Assembly: GCF_014647075.1 (NCBI RefSeq)
Contig: NZ_BMOM01000025.1
Coordinates: 1-40,563, forward strand
DNA length: 40,563 nt
From: Deinococcus aerophilus
Lineage (GTDB): Bacteria; Deinococcota; Deinococci; Deinococcales; Deinococcaceae
Reading direction: 5' to 3'
Part shown: piece after piece, positions 8,188 to 15,628 of the stretch
Layout of the letters: every line of letters begins with the position of its first letter
Numbering within the stretch: position 1 is the first letter of the stretch
Made by a program: the position numbers and the translations under genes
The notes under the pieces: generated by a model
Told to the model about the DNA's origin: nothing
What the model saw: the letters and a program-made list of their open reading frames with translations, nothing else
Database searches by the model: none

Positions 8188-8525
8188 TCTGCATGTGGGG
8201 TACAGAGAACGGGCACGTCGGTGCGGTCGGTGCAGACGGCGGCGCGGGCGCAGTGTTCGGGAAAGGGGGGCACGGTCCAGGGCGCCCACGCCCGGCACCG
8301 GCGTCTTTCATGGGGTGCCGGCACGCTGCCCAGCGCCTGTGCCCGCAGGACGGCGCCGTTTCGCCATGCAGACCCGCGCCGTCACCCCTGGTCCGGCAGC
8401 CGCGCGTTCACACCACCCTTCGCCCTGAGGTTCGCACCACACTTCCACAAGACCCGCGCCGTCCACGCCTGCGGTTCAGGGTGCCGAAAGACACCACGAA
8501 AACAGATTCACCGCTCTGCACGTTC

Positions 8526-8645
8526 ATTCACGATGGCGTCTCCTGCACTTTCGTTCACGGTGTCATTGCGGCGCTTCGGTTCACGGCGTCGTCTGCTGCA
8601 CTTTCGTTCACGGTGTCATTCCTACGCTTCGGTTCACGGTGTCAT
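8526..8645 (+). repeat. tandem array of five 26-27 bp repeats
   Basis: Five units begin at 8526, 8553, 8579, 8606 and 8632, with steps of 27, 26, 27 and 26 bp. The core is GTTCACGGTGTCAT; the copies at 8526 and 8579 are imperfect. Units 2 and 4, and units 3 and 5, are more alike (preceded by TGCACTTTC and CGCTTCG respectively), so the array also has a 53-bp higher-order period. It lies in a gene-free region (8188-8798). The regularity resembles plasmid iterons or a partition site (centromere). Confidence 0.7.
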
Positions 8646-8798
8646 CTGCACACGCCGCACCCGGGAGACAGGTGCGGCGGCACCGTGACCGCGGCATCCC
8701 CACGCCCTCAGGTGAAGAGCAACGCTCACGCAGCGGTGTGGGCTCGAATCACGAGGCGCCGGCCCTGTTTTGAGCCGCTCGCCCGGTCGATGCTCCAG

Positions 8799-8939
8799 CC
8801 TCATGATCAGAACAGTCCTGGGCATCGCCTGTGCCGAAATGCCACCGTCAACACCGGCGCACACGCCTTCCAGGCCCAGCATTGTGGGCTGGGTTTCCGT
8901 CTATGCGGACATGGGCCGCCGGGGGCGCAGTCTGGGGCC
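8799..8939 (+). repeat. copy B of a diverged 141-bp duplication
   Basis: This is the partner of 7008-7148, offset by exactly 1791 bp with no gaps. Identity is highest at the first 26 bases and around 8884-8912. The stretch between 8940 and 9200 shows no convincing gene. Confidence 0.6.
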
Positions 8940-9199
8940 CTCAGCGGCCCCGCGGATTCCGGATCGACACGAGGGAAGGCGCGGACGGAACGGTCTTGGT
9001 GCCGGGCCACCGCTGTGCGCATGCCCCGAAGCAGGACTGCTGCATCCACGCCACGACCCACGCCGCATCAACCCGGCCGAGACCGGTGGGCGAACACCGG
9101 TTCGTGATGCACCGTGCAGCGCACACGCCGGGCGCCCAGCGGCGATCACACACCAGCGTGCCGGCGTGTCGGTGCACACCCACGCGTGGAAGCGACGGC

Positions 9200-9753
9200 G
9201 CAACGCCACGTGCCGGAGCGACCGTGCACACGTTCGAACACGGTGCACGAACAACGCGTGTGCCCGGCGCGGCATCAGCAGCGCACGCACAGGCCCGTGC
9301 GCGGCGATGATCGGCAGCGCGGGGCCCGGGCCGAGCGTGAGGTTGGCCCGGGCGGCGCGCGCGGGCGCGCGGGCGGGTGAGCAGGGCGTCGAAGGCGGCC
9401 AGGGCCGCGTGGGGACCGTCCGGAGCGCAGCCGGGCAGCGCCGCGCCGCGCACCGCGTCGTATCCGCCGCCGGGCGCGAGCGTGGCACGTTCACGCCAGC
9501 CGGCGGCGGTGTGCTCGAGAATCTGCCAGCCGGCGCCGTCGGCCACGGCCACGCGCCGCGCGCCGGAGCGCTGCTCGGCGGCGGCCGGCAGCGCGCCGGG
9601 CGGGGAGCACGGGGCACTGTGCGGGGCACTGTGCGGGGCACCGGGCGGGGCAAACAGGGGCGTGGAGAGGGCAAGCGGGCCGGGGCGGGTGGGCAACGAA
9701 ACGCCCGGAACGCGCGTGGGCGGCGTTCCGGGAGGGGTGGGAGGCTGGGTCAA
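9200..9753 (-). pseudogene. hypothetical protein, probably frameshifted
   Basis: From a TTG at 9751-9753, one minus-strand frame reads a Pro/Ser/Thr-rich head and then protein-like sequence with DGAGWQILEHTAAGWRERAT and PHAALAAFDALLTR. Near 9360, in a GC dinucleotide run, coding character moves to another frame containing NLTLGPGPALPIIAAHGPVR. Together they suggest one gene with an indel. The Pro-rich head includes a short tandem repeat around 9606-9650 (GGGGCACTGTGC type). No family was recognised. It begins 43 nt after the CAP lipoprotein gene on the same strand, so the two may be co-transcribed. Confidence 0.35.
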
Positions 9754-9796
9754 GGCGTCTCTTTTCGGGGAGCGAGGGGGCGGGGGATGCGGGGGG

Positions 9797-10555
9797 TTAC
9801 CACACTGCGTTGAGGACCAGGGATCCGAAGGTGGGGTCGTCCTGACGGCCGACGCCGATGCCGACATATCCGGAACCCTGATACATCATGTTTTTGCAGT
9901 GTGGGGGGCTGTTGAGGAATCCGCGGATGGCCTCGTACGCGAGTTCGTCGGGCGGCATCAGGTTGACCATGTTGCCGGCCCTGACGTTTTCTGCCCCGCC
10001 GGTGGTGATGCGGGCACCGGCGAGGTTCAGGCGGTCGCCAACGGTCACGCCGGTGAAGCCGGGCTTGCCGGGGATCTGGGTGTGGGTCAAGCCGTTCCCG
10101 ACGGCGACCATGTTCACGGTGAGGTAGTTGGCGTGCATGTGCGCGGCGTAGTGCACGTGGCTCTCGAAGCTCAGGGCCGGCACGCCGCCGTGGTCGCGCG
10201 CCCACAGCGCCTCGGCGCAGGCGTTGTAGTAGATGCTGTAGCCGCGCGGGTCGGTGGTGCTGCCGCGCAGGGTGCCGCGCGTGCGCAACTCGTTGAGGTA
10301 GTTCAGGGCGGCGACCTCGGTGTCGCTGGGCGTCAGTGCGCCGCCGTCAGCGGCGGTGCACGGCGCGGCGCTGGGAAACGCCGCCGGACACGCGGGGTTG
10401 ACGCCGCCGGCCACCGGACCGCTGGGCGCGGTGGCGGGAGGGGTGCCGCCCGCGCTGAGGTCGGTGCCGGGAGGAAAGCCCACCGAGAGGTCGCCGCACG
10501 CCGCCAGGGACAGGCTCAGCGCGCCGAGGAACAGGATCTTCAGGGGTGTTTTCAT
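9797..10555 (-). CDS. CAP-domain (SCP/PR1-like) lipoprotein
   Basis: This is a secreted lipoprotein of 252 residues. The start ATG at 10553-10555 has a GGAGGAGG just upstream, and the open frame before it is not coding. The signal sequence MKTPLKILFLGALSLSLAAC ends in a lipobox with Cys20. A Gly/Pro/Ala-rich linker follows, then a CAP domain: LNYLNELRTRG, HVHYAAHMHANYL (metal-type His residues), GAENV, FLNSPPHCKNMMY and YVGIGVG, all in the expected order. CAP proteins in bacteria are extracellular and often of unclear activity. A second CAP gene next to it (10764-11112) has lost its core, so the pair arose by duplication or by joint acquisition. Confidence 0.9.
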   Translation of the reverse strand: MKTPLKILFLGALSLSLAACGDLSVGFPPGTDLSAGGTPPATAPSGPVAGGVNPACPAAFPSAAPCTAADGGALTPSDTEVAALNYLNELRTRGTLRGSTTDPRGYSIYYNACAEALWARDHGGVPALSFESHVHYAAHMHANYLTVNMVAVGNGLTHTQIPGKPGFTGVTVGDRLNLAGARITTGGAENVRAGNMVNLMPPDELAYEAIRGFLNSPPHCKNMMYQGSGYVGIGVGRQDDPTFGSLVLNAVW

Positions 10556-10763
10556 GGAGCCTCCTCCTGCGGGGGGGACCAGACGGACGCGGCGCGCCGA
10601 GCGGTCTTTATTGAATGGGTTGTTCCGCAGGACGCCTTCCAGCTTAGGCAAAGATCCCGCCGCTGTCAGGCAGATATGGGGCGCTGCGCCAGAGCCCTGT
10701 TGTTTCACGGTCTTTTGACCACTGACTCTGGGCCCATGCCGGGGTTACCCGGCCACGCCCCCT

Positions 10764-11112
10764 TCAGTACCGCCCGAACACCTGGACCCAGTTGTGGTCG
10801 TACACCGGCACGTCGCGCGGACCGTTGGCCGGAGCGGTGGGCGCGGCGCTGAGCGTGTGGCCGACTTCCGGCGAGGTGTCGTCGGGGTCGGTCAGGTTGC
10901 GGCCGTGCCCGGGACTGCGACAACGCCGAGGCGGCGAGCGCGGCGGCCCGGAGGGCTCCGACGGTCGCGCGTCCCTGAAAGCACATGCCCGCGCGCAGGT
11001 CGGCGCCGTTGATGGTGCCGCGGGTGCGCAGTTCGTTGGTCAGCGCGAGCACCTCGCGGGCCTCGGCGTTCCATGACGCTTCGGGGCCGGACCGCGTGCG
11101 GAGACTGGGCAT
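10764..11112 (-). pseudogene. CAP-domain protein with internal deletion
   Basis: The N-terminal part reads WNAEAREVLALTNELRTRGT, clearly homologous to the CAP protein next to it (LNYLNELRTRGT). After ALRAAALAASALSQ the frame jumps. In another minus-strand frame the CAP C-terminus continues as SPGHGRNLTDPDDTSPEVG and ends YDHNWVQVFGRY before TGA at 10764-10766. The joint near 10915-10925 lacks the His-containing core and the AEN motif, roughly 50 residues. No signal peptide is present at the 5' end. The gene is a deletion pseudogene. Confidence 0.75.
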
Positions 11113-11547
11113 GAGAGCGGGACCTCGGAGGAACGGGGGAAGCGCGGGGTGGTGGCAGCCGGCGGCGGGCAGTCCTGGAGTCCAGGGCAGGGACCAGGGA
11201 CACCTCAGAAGGTGCCTGGACCTTCAGGAGGAGGGCGCGGAAGTGACGTGGCCACCGGACCAGACGGGGCCGGACCCGGTGGCCGCAGGTGCGTGCCGTG
11301 GGGATGACGGCTCTCACGCGCCGGCCGAGGCGGCGCCCGGGGGCAAGGATGTGGGGTCCGTCCAGCAGGCCTGGGGTGAACCGCCCCGTGGACACCGGGG
11401 GGAGGCCGGAAACCGCCCGCTCTTCAAGCCAGAAAAAGGGAAGGAAAGCGCCCATTCCAAAGCAGAAGTAAAGGCGTCAGTAGACGCTGTAAAGAGTCCT
11501 GGCCCGCGGCGCGCCCCCCGGGGCGTGGCCGCTCCAAGGAGACCCCG
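11113..11547. other. gene-free stretch upstream of the TnpB-like operon
   Basis: No convincing gene is present. A small hairpin, GCGTC-AGTA-GACGC, near 11474-11487 is flanked by two GTAAAG hexamers in a locally AT-richer patch (11425-11500). It could contain the operon promoter. The ribosome-binding site AAGGAGA lies at 11536-11542. Confidence 0.3.
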
Positions 11548-12738
11548 GTGCCCGACACCCTCGACATCGAACACGAGCTGTATCCCACCCCGGCGCAGCG
11601 GGCGCGCCTGGAACGTCAGCGGCAGGTGGCCGCCGACGTGTGGCGCGCCCTGAGCGCCCGGCCCGGCCTGGGCCGCGACCGCCTGCGCGCCGTGGCCGGC
11701 CAGGTCGGCTGGACCGACGACCTGGCCGGCGCCACCCTCGACGACCTCGCGGCCGCGTTCGGGCGGGCCGCGTGCGCCGGCCCGCTGCCGGCCGGACCGC
11801 CGGACGTCCTGCGGGTGGCCGCCCGGCCCCTGAGCGACCACGCGGTCGAGCTCGGCGGCCTGGAGACGCCGGTGGCCGCGCCGCTGTTCCTGCTGCCCCA
11901 CGCGGCGAGACACGCGGCGGCGCAGTGGCAGGCCCAGTTCCTGGGCCGCCTGCACGCCGAACAGACCGAACTCACCCGGCTGGCCGTGCTGGGCGACGCC
12001 GCGGCCGACGCCCGACTGCTCGGCCACCTCGCCCGCTGGGACGCGCCCCCGGCCCCCCCTCTTCCCGCTCCGCCGTGTCCGGTGGTGCGGCTGACGCTGC
12101 TCGAGCGCCCCCGGCTGCGCTGGGGCCCGGACCCGCGGCTGATCTGGACCTTCCGGGTCGAGGACATCGCTCCGCCCCGACAGGCCGGCCTGATCGCCGC
12201 CGATCCGGGCATGCGGCGGCTGTGGACGCTGCGCAGCGCCCGGGGGGTGACGCGGTACGACAACCCCATGCCCGGCCGCTGGCGGCCCCCGCAGGCCGCG
12301 GCGCCGCCGGGCACGCTGCGGCGGCGCTGGGACCTGGACGCGGCCCGGCTGCGCCGTCAGGCGCTGCTCGTGACCACCTGCCTGCGGCCGGTCCACGACG
12401 CGGCGCTGCGCGAGCTGCTCGACCACCCCGAGCTCGCCGTCGAGGACCTGAACCTGCGTGGGTTCGAGCGCGTGCGCGCGGACTACCTCGCGTGGGCCGG
12501 CTGGAGCGGCGCGCTGATCCAGCACCGCTACCTGCTCGACGTGGCCCGGCTGAGCCGCCGGCTGGTGGTGGTGCCCGCCCACGCCGGCGCGACCCGCACC
12601 TGCGCGCGCTGCCTGACCCCCCGGGGGGTGCGCTTCCGTGGGCGTCAGGGACGCTGCCGGGCGTGCGGCGCGGCGCTGGACCGCGACGACAACGCGGCCG
12701 AGAACCTGTACCGGCTCGGCCAGGCGGGGCTGCGGTGA
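11548..12738 (+). CDS. TnpB-like RuvC nuclease (IS200/IS605 OrfB family), stand-alone
   Basis: This 396-residue protein is close to the normal TnpB length (about 400). The N-terminal motif LYPTPAQRARLERQ is the usual TnpB opening. RuvC-I is AADPGM with Asp219, RuvC-II is VEDLN with Glu299, and RuvC-III is DRDDNAAENL with its Asp near 380. The zinc finger has Cys352, Cys355, Cys370 and Cys373. All catalytic and zinc residues are therefore present. TnpB proteins are RNA-guided DNA nucleases encoded beside a TnpA transposase. Here no tnpA, no IS ends and no obvious guide-RNA region follows, because the next gene overlaps the stop codon (GTG at 12735). The GTG start has AAGGAGA 5 nt upstream. It may be a domesticated nuclease of the plasmid replication module. 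That last point is inference. Confidence 0.85.
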   Translation: MPDTLDIEHELYPTPAQRARLERQRQVAADVWRALSARPGLGRDRLRAVAGQVGWTDDLAGATLDDLAAAFGRAACAGPLPAGPPDVLRVAARPLSDHAVELGGLETPVAAPLFLLPHAARHAAAQWQAQFLGRLHAEQTELTRLAVLGDAAADARLLGHLARWDAPPAPPLPAPPCPVVRLTLLERPRLRWGPDPRLIWTFRVEDIAPPRQAGLIAADPGMRRLWTLRSARGVTRYDNPMPGRWRPPQAAAPPGTLRRRWDLDAARLRRQALLVTTCLRPVHDAALRELLDHPELAVEDLNLRGFERVRADYLAWAGWSGALIQHRYLLDVARLSRRLVVVPAHAGATRTCARCLTPRGVRFRGRQGRCRACGAALDRDDNAAENLYRLGQAGLR

Positions 12739-13664
12739 CCGGGGCGGCCGCCCGGATCGCCCGCGTGGAGGCCCACTGGCCGCTGCTTGACCGCCCGCGC
12801 TGGTGGCTGTGGCAGGCCCGCCGGCGCGCCGGCGGAGGGGTGGGCAAGGTGCCGGTCGTCCCCGTGCCGGGCGGGGGCCTGCGGGCGCACGACGCCGGAG
12901 ACCCGCGCGCGTGGCGGCCGTGGGCCGCGGTGCGCGCCGACCACCGTGCCGGGCGCGGCGACGGCGTGGACTTCGCCCTGGGCGGCGGACTGGTGTGCGT
13001 CGACCTCGACGGCTGCCTGGATGCTCACGGAGTGCCCGACGCCACCGCCGCGGCGCTGCTCGCTGCGCTACCCGGCTACGCCGAGCGCTCGCCGTCGGGC
13101 ACGGGCCTGCACCTGTTCGCGTGGGCCGTGCCCGGGCCGCCCGGAACCCCGGAACCGGGCAACCGGCGTGCCGGACGATTGGAGCTGCTGCGCCGCGGGC
13201 TGATCACGGTCACCGGCGACGTGTGGCCGGGCCACGCGGGCCCGCCCTCGAGCGCCGCCGCGCTGGCGCGGGTCGCGGCGCTGGAGGCGCGGCCGCCCTC
13301 CGGGCCGGTGCCGCCCGGCGCCGGCCGCGCCGCGCTGCTTTCCCCCCCCACCGACGCCGAGGTCCTGGCCCGGCTGCTCGCGCTCCGGAACGCCCCCAAG
13401 CTGGCCCGGCTGCTCGCCGGCGACCTGCGGGGCTACCCCAGCCCGTCGGAGGCGGACTTCGCGCTCGCCCGCATGCTGCGCTTCGCCACGCAGGACCCGG
13501 GGCAGATCCAGCGCGTGATGCGCGCGTGCGCCCTGGCGCGCGCGCGCTGGGACCGTCCCGACGGGGCGGGACGCAGCTACCTTCAGCGCACCGTCGAGCG
13601 CGCCCTCGCCCTGGGCGGCCCCACGCTGCCCCACCCCCCCTCACCCCCAGGAGAACCGTCATGA
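12735..13664 (+). CDS. AEP-type primase-polymerase (NrS-1/bifunctional primase family)
   Basis: This 309-residue protein starts at GTG 12735, overlapping the TnpB-like stop codon. The fold markers of archaeo-eukaryotic primases are visible: WWLWQARRR...GKVP near the N-terminus, DFALGGGLVCVDLDGC with the acidic pair Asp90 and Asp92, and SPSGTGLHLF with His126, then a LITVTGDVW strand. The C-terminal part (FALARMLRFATQD to YLQRTVERAL) resembles the helix-bundle domain that follows the primase domain in phage and plasmid prim-pols. No helicase domain is attached. It should make primers and/or extend DNA during plasmid or phage-like replication. The next gene starts within its stop codon (ATGA). 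Confidence 0.8.
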   Translation: MTGAAARIARVEAHWPLLDRPRWWLWQARRRAGGGVGKVPVVPVPGGGLRAHDAGDPRAWRPWAAVRADHRAGRGDGVDFALGGGLVCVDLDGCLDAHGVPDATAAALLAALPGYAERSPSGTGLHLFAWAVPGPPGTPEPGNRRAGRLELLRRGLITVTGDVWPGHAGPPSSAAALARVAALEARPPSGPVPPGAGRAALLSPPTDAEVLARLLALRNAPKLARLLAGDLRGYPSPSEADFALARMLRFATQDPGQIQRVMRACALARARWDRPDGAGRSYLQRTVERALALGGPTLPHPPSPPGEPS

Positions 13665-14116
13665 CCGCACAGATGCACGAGTACACCGTTCCGCTGTACC
13701 CCACCCCCGAACAGGAGCGCGCGCTCATCACGCTGGGCCGCGCGCTGTCCGGCCCCTGCGCCCCCACGGTGGTGGCGGGGGAGGAGCTGCTTATGCCGGC
13801 CACGCCCGGCGGCCTGAGCCTCACCGGCGTTCCGGGCGTGGTCCGGCTCGGGGTCGACCATCTGCCGCCGTGGGCGGCGCAGGTGTGGCGCTGGTCCGCC
13901 GGGGGCGACAAGCCCACGCTCGACCCGCAGCTGGGGGTGGCCACGGTGGAGGGGCGCACCTACATCGAGCGGGGCGACTACGCGGGCACGCCCGGGTGGC
14001 TGGTGGACGTCGTGCTGCGCTGGGACGCGTATGCGACCGGGCAGCTGGTGCGCGACGGAGACGAGAGAAGCGGCGGGCCGGAGCGGCGCGCGGTGCGCCA
14101 CCTGATGGTCTGGTGA
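13661..14116 (+). CDS. small protein with a TnpB-like N-terminal motif
   Basis: This 151-residue protein is translationally coupled to the primase gene by an ATGA overlap and has an AGGAGA site just upstream. Its start, YTVPLYPTPEQERALITLGR, closely parallels the TnpB-like protein two genes upstream (HELYPTPAQRARLER). The remainder (PGVVRLGVDHLPPWAAQVWRW and TYIERGDYAGTPGWLVDVVL) does not look like a nuclease and has no RuvC motifs or cysteine pairs. It may have grown from a TnpB N-terminal fragment, or carry an independent version of that fold. Function unknown. Confidence 0.7.
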   Translation: MTAQMHEYTVPLYPTPEQERALITLGRALSGPCAPTVVAGEELLMPATPGGLSLTGVPGVVRLGVDHLPPWAAQVWRWSAGGDKPTLDPQLGVATVEGRTYIERGDYAGTPGWLVDVVLRWDAYATGQLVRDGDERSGGPERRAVRHLMVW

Positions 14117-14330
14117 GGGCGATGATCACGCCGCCGTGTTCTTGAGGCCGCTTCGTGATCCGCCGCGGGTGCCGAGATCGGCGCCGTATCGTCGGTGGAC
14201 CCTGGTCGTCCACGCCGGTGAACCAGATTCGCTCAATCCCCCTGAGCCACAGTGCCATCCAGGGTCGGGACCGACCCGGGTCCCCCTGGAGGCATACACG
14301 AAAAAGCACATTGACTCCCCCTGAAGCCGG
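14117..14330. other. short gene-free stretch
   Basis: No gene, repeat or terminator was recognised after the TnpB-like operon. Reading frames here are short and lack family signatures. Confidence 0.3.
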
Positions 14331-14944
14331 TTGACCGCCGGTCTGGTTGCCGGCGAGACGGTGGTCCGGCCGCTGGCGCCGGCGGCCAGGTGGGTGATCG
14401 ACTCGACGGTGCCCGGGCTGCGACAGCAGCCCGGGCAGGACCGGGTACCGATCTGCGTGCGCGGGTACTGCCGGGAGCGGCAGTGGGCAGATCTTCTGAA
14501 CAATGTGCTCGCGGCCGCGCGGGGACGCCCGCACAACACCGGGCGGCTGTTGGGGAGCGACCCCGACGAGAACGCCGACGACGCGCCCTGGGTGACGCTG
14601 ATCGACGGTCGGCAGCGTCTGATCACGGTGGGCTGCTGACCGTTGTGGTCCGTCTGCTGCAGCGGTCCCGAGGTCCCAAAGCCGGGTTCAACGCCGAGGC
14701 GGCCTCGGTCTCGATGGAGCCGCTGCACAGCCGGATGGTGAGGAAAGGAACGCATAACCTGCTCCGGCTGGTGGAGACGGCGAACAGCATCTCACCCGGG
14801 GCGGTGGCCTTCCGGAGCCCGGGGGGTGAGCGGCCGGGAGACCGGACCAGAATGCAGACACAGGCGACGGGCGGCCGCTTTCTGAAACCGGAAAACACGA
14901 TCAATTGGGTCCGCAAAAGCGGGGAGATACACGCTCAGCCCTGA
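14331..14944 (+). pseudogene. DUF262-like (GmrS/ParB-type nuclease) remnant
   Basis: From a TTG at 14331 the frame reads VPICVRGYCRERQWADLLNN, then LGSD and WVTLIDGRQRLITV, and stops at 14637-14639. This matches the start of DUF262 proteins, where a QR-Y-W....LL.DI segment and the IDGQQRL loop form the nucleotide-binding ParB-like site. Protein-like sequence continues in another frame (GFNAEAASVSMEPLH, KGTHNLLRLVETA) to about 14944, as expected after an indel. DUF262 is the S subunit of type IV GmrSD restriction systems and is found in several phage-defence proteins. What remains is an N-terminal piece only, with the rest lost. Confidence 0.5.
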
Positions 14945-15041
14945 TCGTGTTGCCGCAGCATGCAGACCGGACACCCTGGAGGCATCATGGAGGTACCGCC
15001 CGGTCGCCCTGTGCGCCGCCGCGTGTTCTGAAGGAGCCCAC

Positions 15042-15527
15042 ATGAACGCAGGCAGTTCGCCCACCGTTTGCGACCGCCGGGGCCGGGGCGAGAGCACGGA
15101 CGTGCGGTCTGGCGCGGTCGGGTGGGAGACGCTTGAGCGGGAAGTCGAGGATCTGGACGCCCTGATGGACCAGCTCGGCGGCCCGGCCCTGGTCTGGGGC
15201 CACTCGTCCGGAGCGGCCCTGGCCCTGCAGGCGGCCGTCCGGCTCGGAGGGAAGGTGCGCGGGCTCGCCATGGACCAGCCTCGCTTCAATGACGACGGCG
15301 TGACCCGTCGGCGGTGGCGGACATACCGCGCGCAGCTGGATCAGGCCCTCGCGGCGGGAGACACCGGAGCGCGGCGGTCACGGTGTTGCTGCGGCAGGTG
15401 GGCCTGAGCGAAGGACCAGCTTGCGGGCCTGTCCCGGTCGCCGGGCTGGGCGCGCCTGGAGGCCATCGCCCTGACCCTGGGCGACGACGCGGCGGCGATG
15501 GAGGCGGCGGCGGCGGTGCGGGGCTGA
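15042..15527 (+). pseudogene. alpha/beta hydrolase, N-terminally truncated and frameshifted
   Basis: The ATG at 15042 has a GAAGGAG site upstream, but the protein begins in mid-fold at CDRRGRGESTDV, so the first strands and the oxyanion HG motif are missing. The nucleophile elbow GHSSGAALAL is present, followed by KVRGLAMDQPRFNDDG. After AALAAGDTGA the frame shifts: VTVLLRQVGL is read in a second frame, and SPGWARLEAIALTLGDDAA in a third, ending at TGA 15525-15527. At least two indels are therefore present, and the catalytic His region is missing. Confidence 0.7.
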
Positions 15528-15628
15528 AGTCCGGCGGCTGGACCCGTCCGGACCCGGAACGTCGATCCGGACGCGTGCGGGACGCGGCTGTCACACCGCT
15601 GTCAGTCTCGCTCCGCTACGGTGGGCCG

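Noticed and set aside
8526..8645. CRISPR-like array
   Set aside because: Repeat units are contiguous and similar throughout with no unique spacers of constant length, and no cas gene is near.
11314..12582. Minus-strand open frame opposite the TnpB-like gene
   Set aside because: The plus strand carries complete RuvC and zinc motifs; the opposite frame is Arg/Pro/Gly-rich without motifs.
12736..12900. Guide-RNA region expected after a tnpB gene
   Set aside because: The primase reading frame begins inside the tnpB stop codon and is strongly coding, leaving no free right end; no IS-end hairpins were seen.
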